64,000 nucleotides of DNA from Aphelocoma coerulescens (Eukaryota > Chordata > Aves > Passeriformes > Corvidae). The translations under genes were made by a program, and so were the position numbers. The notes beneath the pieces were generated by a model. The model was given only the letters and a program-made list of their open reading frames with translations, was not told the DNA's origin and did not search any database. Below, piece after piece: positions 17,299-27,952 of this stretch. How positions within the stretch are numbered: position 1 is the first letter of the stretch; each line of letters starts with the position of its first letter. The DNA is taken from the NCBI RefSeq assembly GCF_041296385.1, contig NW_027183596.1, positions 1-64,000 on the forward strand. Reading direction: 5' to 3'.

Positions 17299-17345
17299 TC
17301 CAAACATCCAGCAGCTGCTTGTAAAGAAGAAGTCCTAGAACAAAA
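17299..17345 (+). pseudogene. Coiled-coil-like exon remnant a (type copy, monomer 1)
   Basis: The CATCCAGCAGCTGCT core followed by AAAG and CCTAGAAC...AAAAGCC closely parallels 17769-17823, about 470 bp downstream. It reads IQQLL before a TAG in that frame. It is repeated in all 21 monomers. Confidence 0.4.
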
Positions 17346-17761
17346 AGCCAGTGCTGCCTTTCATAGCCCCTTTGCTGTCTATGAAGTAGAGGAAAGAAGC
17401 TAGTGAGACGCACTTTCTTTCTCAACTCCATAGAGCGCATCCTTCTCTCAAGGTGGCAGAGTCCTTGGCGGAAGTGAAGCATCTGCAGCTGCAGTTCAGA
17501 CTGAGAGATGTGCCAGGACAGGAAACATTTGCTGACCTTCCCTGTTCCCTGTGCAACATGATTCTCGCATCCCAGTCACTTTCACATACCTTCGGTATCC
17601 CTGAGTCCAAGCAGCTAAAGCTCACAGAGACAGAAGTGTCAGGAAGGAAAACGTTGCAAAAGCACCCCCTTCTCTTATCAGCATATAAATTGTGCACAAC
17701 AGGCTGCGGCACCGAACCTTCCTTCTCAGATAGACATGCCATCACACTTTTCACTCTTGCA

Positions 17762-17852
17762 GCTCGGTTGAAAAGCTCCAGCAGCTGCTCCCGCAATAGC
17801 AAAAGGTTCTAGAAGTGAAAGCCAGTTTGGGGCTGCACCTTCTCCTTGCCGC
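17762..17852 (+). pseudogene. Coiled-coil-like exon remnant b (type copy, monomer 1)
   Basis: An acceptor-like tract TTTTCACTCTTGCAG ends at 17761 and a donor-like CATGTAAGCC starts at 17851 (GT at 17853). Between them one frame reads VEKLQQLLPQ, then TAG, then QKVLEVK, a heptad-like pattern interrupted by the same stop in every monomer. The ancestor was probably a coiled-coil exon, inactivated before amplification. Confidence 0.4.
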
Positions 17853-18391
17853 ATGTAAGCCACACCAAACTCCCTGATGCACTCTGTCCTCCCCTTCTCA
17901 AAGGAGTAGACGGTGGCATCAGGACACACCTGTGTCCCAGCAGCTGGGTGCCCAGCCGGGAGCAGGAGCAGGGCTGGGGCTGCTCCCAAAGTTGCCCCGC
18001 CCCAATGCCAGAGCCGGACATATGCTGAGGGGGGGCTGGATCAGGCTTTATTGTCCAGCTGCATGCCAGGAGTGAGCACAAAATCTACCTGCATTCTCTG
18101 CAGCATGCCATCCTGGAGCAGAGCCATTGCCAAAGGAAGCCGTGAGCCCGTGCCAAGCCAGTGCCGGAGTGGGATCCTAGCAGCACCTGTGGAAGCCGGG
18201 AGAGAGGAGCCCACCTGGAGCAGGTTCGTGCAGGATTAATCATCCCGTGGCTTCCCACCAGGGTCCTGTTGCTTCCAAAAGGCCCCACAGTGTCACTGTG
18301 GCCCCTCGGTTCCACCAGGTTCCATAGCGTCACTGTGGTGCCCAGGGTTCCGTCAGCTTCGCCAGCATCCCCACGGTCTGCAGAGCTCCCC

Positions 18392-18767
18392 GAGCTTCTG
18401 TGGTGTCACAGTGGAGGCAGGGTTGCATCAGGTTCCATAGCATCAGCACGGTCTCCAGGGCTCCCAGAGGTTCTGTGGTGTCACAGTGGAGGCAGGGTTG
18501 CATCAGGTTCCATAGCATCACCACAGTCTCCAGGGCTCCCTGAGCTTCTGTGGTGTCACAGTGGAGGCAGGGTTGCATCAGGTTCCATAGCATCAGCACG
18601 GTCTCCAGGGCTCCCAGAGGTTCTGTGGTGTCACAGAGGAGGCAGGGTTGCATCAGGTTCCATAGCATCACCACGGTCTCCAGGGCTCCAAGAGCTTCTG
18701 TGTTGTCACAGAGGAGGCAGGGTTGCATCAGGTTCAATAGCATCAGCACGGTCTCCAGGGCTCCCCT
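18392..18767. repeat. 75-bp internal minisatellite (type copy, monomer 1)
   Basis: Five units start at 18392, 18467, 18542, 18617 and 18692, followed by a diverged sixth (18768, with GGTGGTGTCACAG). Units begin GAGCTTCTGTGGTGTCACAG or the GAGG variant. Weaker units (GTGTCAC plus TGGCCCC plus TTCCACCAGG) extend on both sides, from about 18245 to 18960, so the junction between monomers lies inside a degenerate version of the same repeat. As 75 is a multiple of 3, frames stay open on both strands (a 25-residue repeat). Confidence 0.92.
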
Positions 18768-18880
18768 GAGCTTCTGTGGTGGTGTCACAGAGGAGCCAGG
18801 CTTCCTTGTAGTTCCCCAGCATCACAAAGGCTCTCCTGGGAGCCACGGGTCACAAAGCACCGTGGGCTCTGTGCAGCCCC

Positions 18881-21148
18881 GCTGTGTCACAATGGCCGCT
18901 GGCTTCCACGAGCCCCCGCAGTGTCCCAGTGGGCCCCGTGGCTTTAGGAGTGGGTGGCTGGGAGTTGGTGCCAGCGGCTGGGGGAGCAGCAGCAGGGACT
19001 GTGTGTGGACAGTGCCATGGCCACTTGTGTGGCCACTGGTGTCTCTGTGCCAGGCACAGCCGTGGTGTGTAACACCGGCTCTGGGTCCTTTGGCTGTGCA
19101 GGTGGCAGTCACGGCCTGGAGCAGGGCTGCTCCCGGGGGACAGCCTGGGGCAGGAGGCTGCTGGAGATTCATTCCCCACACTCCTTGTCATGAGGTGCTC
19201 AGAGTGATTGGAAAGGCTGTTGGCAGCAGGCAGTTCTCTGGGTTCAAGCTGTGGAGCTGTCAGCGGGAATGCAAAGGCCAAGCTGGTGAGCCTTTTGTCC
19301 TGGTGCCTTTAGTGTGTGAGCAGTCCCTGGTGCCGTTGTCTTTGGATCCTGAGTGTGGGAGAGGCAAGGCTTAGGATGGTGCGTAGAGCTGAGAAGGAAA
19401 GTGCCGAGAGCAGCGTGTGTGCTGCTGCTTTGAGGGGTGCAGTTGAAGTTGTAGGCAGCAAGAGCTTTCTCAGCTGGCCCTTTTGTGAGCTCTGCTTTTG
19501 CCAGATGACTTCCATCTTACCCTCTTACCATCTTAGCCTCTCATTTTTGCATATCCCAAACCCCCTTCCAAACATCCAGCAGCTGCTTGTAAAGAAGAAG
19601 TCCTAGAACAAAAAGCCAGTGCTGCCTTTCATAGCCCCTTTGCTGTCTATGAAGTAGAGGAAAGAAGCTAGTGAGACGCACTTTCTTTCTCAACTCCATA
19701 GAGCGCATCCTTCTCTCAAGGTGGCAGAGTCCTTGGCGGAAGTGAAGCATCTGCAGCTGCAGTTCAGACTGAGAGATGTGCCAGGACAGGAAACATTTGC
19801 TGACCTTCCCTGTTCCCTGTGCAACATGATTCTCGCATCCCAGTCACTTTCACATACCTTCGGTATCCCTGAGTCCAAGCAGCTAAAGCTCACAGAGACA
19901 GAAGTGTCAGGAAGGAAAACGTTCCAAAAGCACCCCCTTCTCTTATCAGCATATAAATTGTGCACAACAGGCTGCGGCACCGAACCTTCCTTCTCAGATA
20001 GACATGCCATCACACTTTTCACTCTTGCAGCTCGGTTGAAAAGCTCCAGCAGCTGCTCCCGCAATAGCAAAAGGTTCTAGAAGTGAAAGCCAGTTTGGGG
20101 CTGCACCTTCTCCTTGCCGCATGTAAGCCACACCAAACTCCCTGATGCACTCTGTCCTCCCCTTCTCAAAGGAGTAGACGGTGGCATCAGGACACACCTG
20201 TGTCCCAGCAGCTGGGTGCCCAGCCGGGAGCAGGAGCAGGGCTGGGGCTGCTCCCAAAGTTGCCCCGCCCCAATGCCAGAGCCGGACATATGCTGAGGGG
20301 GGGCTGGATCAGGCTTTATTGTCCAGCTGCATGCCAGGAGTGAGCACAAAATCTACCTGCATTCTCTGCAGCATGCCATCCTGGAGCAGAGCCATTGCCA
20401 AAGGAAGCCGTGAGCCCGTGCCAAGCCAGTGCCGGAGTGGGATCCTAGCAGCACCTGTGGAAGCCGGGAGAGAGGAGCCCACCTGGAGCAGGTTCGTGCA
20501 GGATTAATCATCCCGTGGCTTCCCACCAGGGTCCTGTTGCTTCCAAAAGGCCCCACAGTGTCACTGTGGCCCCTCGGTTCCACCAGGTTCCATAGCGTCA
20601 CTGTGGTGCCCAGGGTTCCGTCAGCTTCGCCAGCATCCCCACGGTCTGCAGAGCTCCCCGAGCTTCTGTGGTGTCACAGTGGAGGCAGGGTTGCATCAGG
20701 TTCCATAGCATCAGCACGGTCTCCAGGGCTCCCAGAGGTTCTGTGGTGTCACAGTGGAGGCAGGGTTGCATCAGGTTCCATAGCATCACCACAGTCTCCA
20801 GGGCTCCCTGAGCTTCTGTGGTGTCACAGTGGAGGCAGGGTTGCATCAGGTTCCATAGCATCAGCACGGTCTCCAGGGCTCCCAGAGGTTCTGTGGTGTC
20901 ACAGAGGAGGCAGGGTTGCATCAGGTTCCATAGCATCACCACGGTCTCCAGGGCTCCAAGAGCTTCTGTGGTGTCACAGAGGAGGCAGGGTTGCATCAGG
21001 TTCCATAGCATCAGCACGGTCTCCAGGGCTCCCCTGAGCTTCTGTGGTGGTGTCACAGAGGAGGCAGGCTTCCTTGTAGTTCCCCAGCATCACAAAGGCT
21101 CTCCTGGGAGCCACGGGTCACAAAGCACCGTGGGCTCTGTGCAGCCCC
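18881..21148. repeat. Satellite monomer 2
   Basis: 2,268 bp. It carries GAGGAGGCAGGCTTCC near 21058-21073 (others have GAGGAGCCAGGC) and a C in the last minisatellite unit (TTCCATAG), both shared with monomer 9 only among full-length copies. Confidence 0.95.
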
Positions 21149-23416
21149 GCTGTGTCACAATGGCCGCTGGCTTCCACGAGCCCCCGCAGTGTCCCAGTGG
21201 GCCCCGTGGCTTTAGGAGTGGGTGGCTGGGAGTTGGTGCCAGCGGCTGGGGGAGCAGCAGCAGGGACTGTGTGTGGACAGTGCCATGGCCACTTGTGTGG
21301 CCACTGGTGTCTCTGTGCCAGGCACAGCCGTGGTGTGTAACACCGGCTCTGGGTCCTTTGGCTGTGCAGGTGGCAGTCACGGCCTGGAGCAGGGCTGCTC
21401 CCGGGGGACAGCCTGGGGCAGGAGGCTGCTGGAGATTCATTCCCCACACTCCTTGTCATGAGGTGCTCAGAGTGATTGGAAAGGCTGTTGGCAGCAGGCA
21501 GTTCTCTGGGTTCAAGCTGTGGAGCTGTCAGCGGGAATGCAAAGGCCAAGCTGGTGAGCCTTTTGTCCTGGTGCCTTTAGTGTGTGAGCAGTCCCTGGTG
21601 CCGTTGTCTTTGGATCCTGAGTGTGGGAGAGGCAAGGCTTAGGATGGTGCGTAGAGCTGAGAAGGAAAGTGCCGAGAGCAGCGTGTGTGCTGCTGCTTTG
21701 AGGGGTGCAGTTGAAGTTGTAGGCAGCAAGAGCTTTCTCAGCTGGCCCTTTTGTGAGCTCTGCTTTTGCCAGATGACTTCCATCTTACCCTCTTACCATC
21801 TTAGCCTCTCATTTTTGCATATCCCAAACCCCCTTCCAAACATCCAGCAGCTGCTTGTAAAGAAGAAGTCCTAGAACAAAAAGCCAGTGCTGCCTTTCAT
21901 AGCCCCTTTGCTGTCTATGAAGTAGAGGAAAGAAGCTAGTGAGACGCACTTTCTTTCTCAACTCCATAGAGCGCATCCTTCTCTCAAGGTGGCAGAGTCC
22001 TTGGCGGAAGTGAAGCATCTGCAGCTGCAGTTCAGACTGAGAGATGTGCCAGGACAGGAAACATTTGCTGACCTTCCCTGTTCCCTGTGCAACATGATTC
22101 TCGCATCCCAGTCACTTTCACATACCTTCGGTATCCCTGAGTCCAAGCAGCTAAAGCTCACAGAGACAGAAGTGTCAGGAAGGAAAACGTTCCAAAAGCA
22201 CCCCCTTCTCTTATCAGCATATAAATTGTGCACAACAGGCTGCGGCACCGAACCTTCCTTCTCAGATAGACATGCCATCACACTTTTCACTCTTGCAGCT
22301 CGGTTGAAAAGCTCCAGCAGCTGCTCCCGCAATAGCAAAAGGTTCTAGAAGTGAAAGCCAGTTTGGGGCTGCACCTTCTCCTTGCCGCATGTAAGCCACA
22401 CCAAACTCCCTGATGCACTCTGTCCTCCCCTTCTCAAAGGAGTAGACGGTGGCATCAGGACACACCTGTGTCCCAGCAGCTGGGTGCCCAGCCGGGAGCA
22501 GGAGCAGGGCTGGGGCTGCTCCCAAAGTTGCCCCGCCCCAATGCCAGAGCCGGACATATGCTGAGGGGGGGCTGGATCAGGCTTTATTGTCCAGCTGCAT
22601 GCCAGGAGTGAGCACAAAATCTACCTGCATTCTCTGCAGCATGCCATCCTGGAGCAGAGCCATTGCCAAAGGAAGCCGTGAGCCCGTGCCAAGCCAGTGC
22701 CGGAGTGGGATCCTAGCAGCACCTGTGGAAGCCGGGAGAGAGGAGCCCACCTGGAGCAGGTTCGTGCAGGATTAATCATCCCGTGGCTTCCCACCAGGGT
22801 CCTGTTGCTTCCAAAAGGCCCCACAGTGTCACTGTGGCCCCTCGGTTCCACCAGGTTCCATAGCGTCACTGTGGTGCCCAGGGTTCCGTCAGCTTCGCCA
22901 GCATCCCCACGGTCTGCAGAGCTCCCCGAGCTTCTGTGGTGTCACAGTGGAGGCAGGGTTGCATCAGGTTCCATAGCATCAGCACGGTCTCCAGGGCTCC
23001 CAGAGGTTCTGTGGTGTCACAGTGGAGGCAGGGTTGCATCAGGTTCCATAGCATCACCACAGTCTCCAGGGCTCCCTGAGCTTCTGTGGTGTCACAGTGG
23101 AGGCAGGGTTGCATCAGGTTCCATAGCATCAGCACGGTCTCCAGGGCTCCCAGAGGTTTTGTGGTGTCACAGTGGAGGCAGGGTTGCATCAGGTTCCATA
23201 GCATCACCACGGTCTCCAGGGCTCCAAGAGCTTCTGTGGTGTCACAGAGGAGGCAGGGTTGCATCAGGTTCAATAGCATCAGCACGGTCTCCAGGGCTCC
23301 CCTGAGCTTCTGTGGTGGTGTCACAGAGGAGCCAGGCTTCCTTGTAGTTCCCCAGCATCACAAAGGCTCTCCTGGGAGCCACGAGTCACAAAGCACCGTG
23401 GGCTCTGTGCAGCATT
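21149..23416. repeat. Satellite monomer 3
   Basis: 2,268 bp. It has a private GAGGTTTTGTGG near 23153 and the block variants CACGAGTCAC (23381) and AGCATTGCTG at its 3' end, shared with monomers 4 and 5. Confidence 0.95.
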
Positions 23417-25684
23417 GCTGTGTCACAATGGCCGCTGGCTTCCACGAGCCCCCGCAGTGTCCCAGTGGGCCCCGTGGCTTTAGGAGTGGGTGGCTGGGAG
23501 TTGGTGCCAGCGGCTGGGGGAGCAGCAGCAGGGACTGTGTGTGGACAGTGCCATGGCCACTTGTGTGGCCACTGGTGTCTCTGTGCCAGGCACAGCCGTG
23601 GTGTGTAACACCGGCTCTGGGTCCTTTGGCTGTGCAGGTGGCAGTCACGGCCTGGAGCAGGGCTGCTCCCGGGGGACAGCCTGGGGCAGGAGGCTGCTGG
23701 AGATTCATTCCCCACACTCCTTGTCATGAGGTGCTCAGAGTGATTGGAAAGGCTGTTGGCAGCAGGCAGTTCTCTGGGTTCAAGCTGTGGAGCTGTCAGC
23801 GGGAATGCAAAGGCCAAGCTGGTGAGCCTTTTGTCCTGGTGCCTTTAGTGTGTGAGCAGTCCCTGGTGCCGTTGTCTTTGGATCCTGAGTGTGGGAGAGG
23901 CAAGGCTTAGGATGGTGCGTAGAGCTGAGAAGGAAAGTGCCGAGAGCAGCGTGTGTGCTGCTGCTTTGAGGGGTGCAGTTGAAGTTGTAGGCAGCAAGAG
24001 CTTTCTCAGCTGGCCCTTTTGTGAGCTCTGCTTTTGCCAGATGACTTCCATCTTACCCTCTTACCATCTTAGCCTCTCATTTTTGCATATCCCAAACCCC
24101 CTTCCAAACATCCAGCAGCTGCTTGTAAAGAAGAAGTCCTAGAACAAAAAGCCAGTGCTGCCTTTCATAGCCCCTTTGCTGTCTATGAAGTAGAGGAAAG
24201 AAGCTAGTGAGACGCACTTTCTTTCTCAACTCCATAGAGCGCATCCTTCTCTCAAGGTGGCAGAGTCCTTGGCGGAAGTGAAGCATCTGCAGCTGCAGTT
24301 CAGACTGAGAGATGTGCCAGGACAGGAAACATTTGCTGACCTTCCCTGTTCCCTGTGCAACATGATTCTCGCATCCCAGTCACTTTCACATACCTTCGGT
24401 ATCCCTGAGTCCAAGCAGCTAAAGCTCACAGAGACAGAAGTGTCAGGAAGGAAAACGTTCCAAAAGCACCCCCTTCTCTTATCAGCATATAAATTGTGCA
24501 CAACAGGCTGCGGCACCGAACCTTCCTTCTCAGATAGACATGCCATCACACTTTTCACTCTTGCAGCTCGGTTGAAAAGCTCCAGCAGCTGCTCCCGCAA
24601 TAGCAAAAGGTTCTAGAAGTGAAAGCCAGTTTGGGGCTGCACCTTCTCCTTGCCGCATGTAAGCCACACCAAACTCCCTGATGCACTCTGTCCTCCCCTT
24701 CTCAAAGGAGTAGACGGTGGCATCAGGACACACCTGTGTCCCAGCAGCTGGGTGCCCAGCCGGGAGCAGGAGCAGGGCTGGGGCTGCTCCCAAAGTTGCC
24801 CCGCCCCAATGCCAGAGCCGGACATATGCTGAGGGGGGGCTGGATCAGGCTTTATTGTCCAGCTGCATGCCAGGAGTGAGCACAAAATCTACCTGCATTC
24901 TCTGCAGCATGCCATCCTGGAGCAGAGCCATTGCCAAAGGAAGCCGTGAGCCCGTGCCAAGCCAGTGCCGGAGTGGGATCCTAGCAGCACCTGTGGAAGC
25001 CGGGAGAGAGGAGCCCACCTGGAGCAGGTTCGTGCAGGATTAATCATCCCGTGGCTTCCCACCAGGGTCCTGTTGCTTCCAAAAGGCCCCACAGTGTCAC
25101 TGTGGCCCCTCGGTTCCACCAGGTTCCATAGCGTCACTGTGGTGCCCAGGGTTCCGTCAGCTTCGCCAGCATCCCCACGGTCTGCAGAGCTCCCCGAGCT
25201 TCTGTGGTGTCACAGTGGAGGCAGGGTTGCATCAGGTTCCATAGCATCAGCACGGTCTCCAGGGCTCCCAGAGGTTCTGTGGTGTCACAGTGGAGGCAGG
25301 GTTGCATCAGGTTCCATAGCATCACCACAGTCTCCAGGGCTCCCTGAGCTTCTGTGGTGTCACAGTGGAGGCAGGGTTGCATCAGGTTCCATAGCATCAG
25401 CACGGTCTCCAGGGCTCCCAGAGGTTCTGTGGTGTCACAGTGGAGGCAGGGTTGCATCAGGTTCCATAGCATCACCACGGTCTCCAGGGCTCCAAGAGCT
25501 TCTGTGGTGTCACAGAGGAGGCAGGGTTGCATCAGGTTCAATAGCATCAGCACGGTCTCCAGGGCTCCCCTGAGCTTCTGTGGTGGTGTCACAGAGGAGC
25601 CAGGCTTCCTTGTAGTTCCCCAGCATCACAAAGGCTCTCCTGGGAGCCACGAGTCACAAAGCACCGTGGGCTCTGTGCAGCATT
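23417..25684. repeat. Satellite monomer 4
   Basis: 2,268 bp. It shares CACGAGTCAC/AGCATTGCTG at its end with monomers 3 and 5; the fourth minisatellite unit has CACAGTGG rather than CACAGAGG. Confidence 0.95.
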
Positions 25685-27952
25685 GCTGTGTCACAATGGC
25701 CGCTGGCTTCCACGAGCCCCCGCAGTGTCCCAGTGGGCCCCGTGGCTTTAGGAGTGGGTGGCTGGGAGTTGGTGCCAGCGGCTGGGGGAGCAGCAGCAGG
25801 GACTGTGTGTGGACAGTGCCATGGCCACTTGTGTGGCCACTGGTGTCTCTGTGCCAGGCACAGCCGTGGTGTGTAACACCGGCTCTGGGTCCTTTGGCTG
25901 TGCAGGTGGCAGTCACGGCCTGGAGCAGGGCTGCTCCCGGGGGACAGCCTGGGGCAGGAGGCTGCTGGAGATTCATTCCCCACACTCCTTGTCATGAGGT
26001 GCTCAGAGTGATTGGAAAGGCTGTTGGCAGCAGGCAGTTCTCTGGGTTCAAGCTGTGGAGCTGTCAGCGGGAATGCAAAGGCCAAGCTGGTGAGCCTTTT
26101 GTCCTGGTGCCTTTAGTGTGTGAGCAGTCCCTGGTGCCGTTGTCTTTGGATCCTGAGTGTGGGAGAGGCAAGGCTTAGGATGGTGCGTAGAGCTGAGAAG
26201 GAAAGTGCCGAGAGCAGCGTGTGTGCTGCTGCTTTGAGGGGTGCAGTTGAAGTTGTAGGCAGCAAGAGCTTTCTCAGCTGGCCCTTTTGTGAGCTCTGCT
26301 TTTGCCAGATGACTTCCATCTTACCCTCTTACCATCTTAGCCTCTCATTTTTGCATATCCCAAACCCCCTTCCAAACATCCAGCAGCTGCTTGTAAAGAA
26401 GAAGTCCTAGAACAAAAAGCCAGTGCTGCCTTTCATAGCCCCTTTGCTGTCTATGAAGTAGAGGAAAGAAGCTAGTGAGACGCACTTTCTTTCTCAACTC
26501 CATAGAGCGCATCCTTCTCTCAAGGTGGCAGAGTCCTTGGCGGAAGTGAAGCATCTGCAGCTGCAGTTCAGACTGAGAGATGTGCCAGGACAGGAAACAT
26601 TTGCTGACCTTCCCTGTTCCCTGTGCAACATGATTCTCGCATCCCAGTCACTTTCACATACCTTCGGTATCCCTGAGTCCAAGCAGCTAAAGCTCACAGA
26701 GACAGAAGTGTCAGGAAGGAAAACGTTCCAAAAGCACCCCCTTCTCTTATCAGCATATAAATTGTGCACAACAGGCTGCGGCACCGAACCTTCCTTCTCA
26801 GATAGACATGCCATCACACTTTTCACTCTTGCAGCTCGGTTGAAAAGCTCCAGCAGCTGCTCCCGCAATAGCAAAAGGTTCTAGAAGTGAAAGCCAGTTT
26901 GGGGCTGCACCTTCTCCTTGCCGCATGTAAGCCACACCAAACTCCCTGATGCACTCTGTCCTCCCCTTCTCAAAGGAGTAGACGGTGGCATCAGGACACA
27001 CCTGTGTCCCAGCAGCTGGGTGCCCAGCCGGGAGCAGGAGCAGGGCTGGGGCTGCTCCCAAAGTTGCCCCGCCCCAATGCCAGAGCCGGACATATGCTGA
27101 GGGGGGGCTGGATCAGGCTTTATTGTCCAGCTGCATGCCAGGAGTGAGCACAAAATCTACCTGCATTCTCTGCAGCATGCCATCCTGGAGCAGAGCCATT
27201 GCCAAAGGAAGCCGTGAGCCCGTGCCAAGCCAGTGCCGGAGTGGGATCCTAGCAGCACCTGTGGAAGCCGGGAGAGAGGAGCCCACCTGGAGCAGGTTCG
27301 TGCAGGATTAATCATCCCGTGGCTTCCCACCAGGGTCCTGTTGCTTCCAAAAGGCCCCACAGTGTCACTGTGGCCCCTCGGTTCCACCAGGTTCCATAGC
27401 GTCACTGTGGTGCCCAGGGTTCCGTCAGCTTCGCCAGCATCCCCACGGTCTGCAGAGCTCCCCGAGCTTCTGTGGTGTCACAGTGGAGGCAGGGTTGCAT
27501 CAGGTTCCATAGCATCAGCACGGTCTCCAGGGCTCCCAGAGGTTCTGTGGTGTCACAGTGGAGGCAGGGTTGCATCAGGTTCCATAGCATCACCACAGTC
27601 TCCAGGGCTCCCTGAGCTTCTGTGGTGTCACAGTGGAGGCAGGGTTGCATCAGGTTCCATAGCATCAGCACGGTCTCCAGGGCTCCCAGAGGTTCTGTGG
27701 TGTCACAGTGGAGGCAGGGTTGCATCAGGTTCCATAGCATCACCACGGTCTCCAGGGCTCCAAGAGCTTCTGTGGTGTCACAGAGGAGGCAGGGTTGCAT
27801 CAGGTTCAATAGCATCAGCACGGTCTCCAGGGCTCCCCTGAGCTTCTGTGGTGGTGTCACAGAGGAGCCAGGCTTCCTTGTAGTTCCCCAGCATCACAAA
27901 GGCTCTCCTGGGAGCCACGAGTCACAAAGCACCGTGGGCTCTGTGCAGCATT
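25685..27952. repeat. Satellite monomer 5
   Basis: 2,268 bp. Apparently identical or nearly so to monomer 4, and the last member of the 3-5 variant block. Confidence 0.95.

Larger units (their letters stand above)
16601..18880. repeat. Satellite monomer 1 (edge monomer, mosaic)
   Basis: 2,280 bp. The first 410 bp differ from the consensus at many positions, including CACACGCTGCAGCTCC versus CACACTCC near 16898-16913. The remainder is close to consensus and shares the rare variants ACGTTGCAA (17651) and GTGTTGTCAC (18699) with monomer 8. Confidence 0.9.

Noticed and set aside
18330..18788. 152-codon minus-strand frame with 25-residue repeat in each monomer
   Set aside because: The open frame follows from a 75-bp unit lacking stops in that phase. 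Unit number varies freely between monomers and nothing indicates a start, splice or domain context.
18550..19374. 274-codon + strand open frame recurring in nearly every satellite monomer
   Set aside because: It runs across the minisatellite and the monomer junction, has no recognisable domain, and overlaps equally open frames on the other strand; repetition of one sequence, not selection, explains its recurrence.
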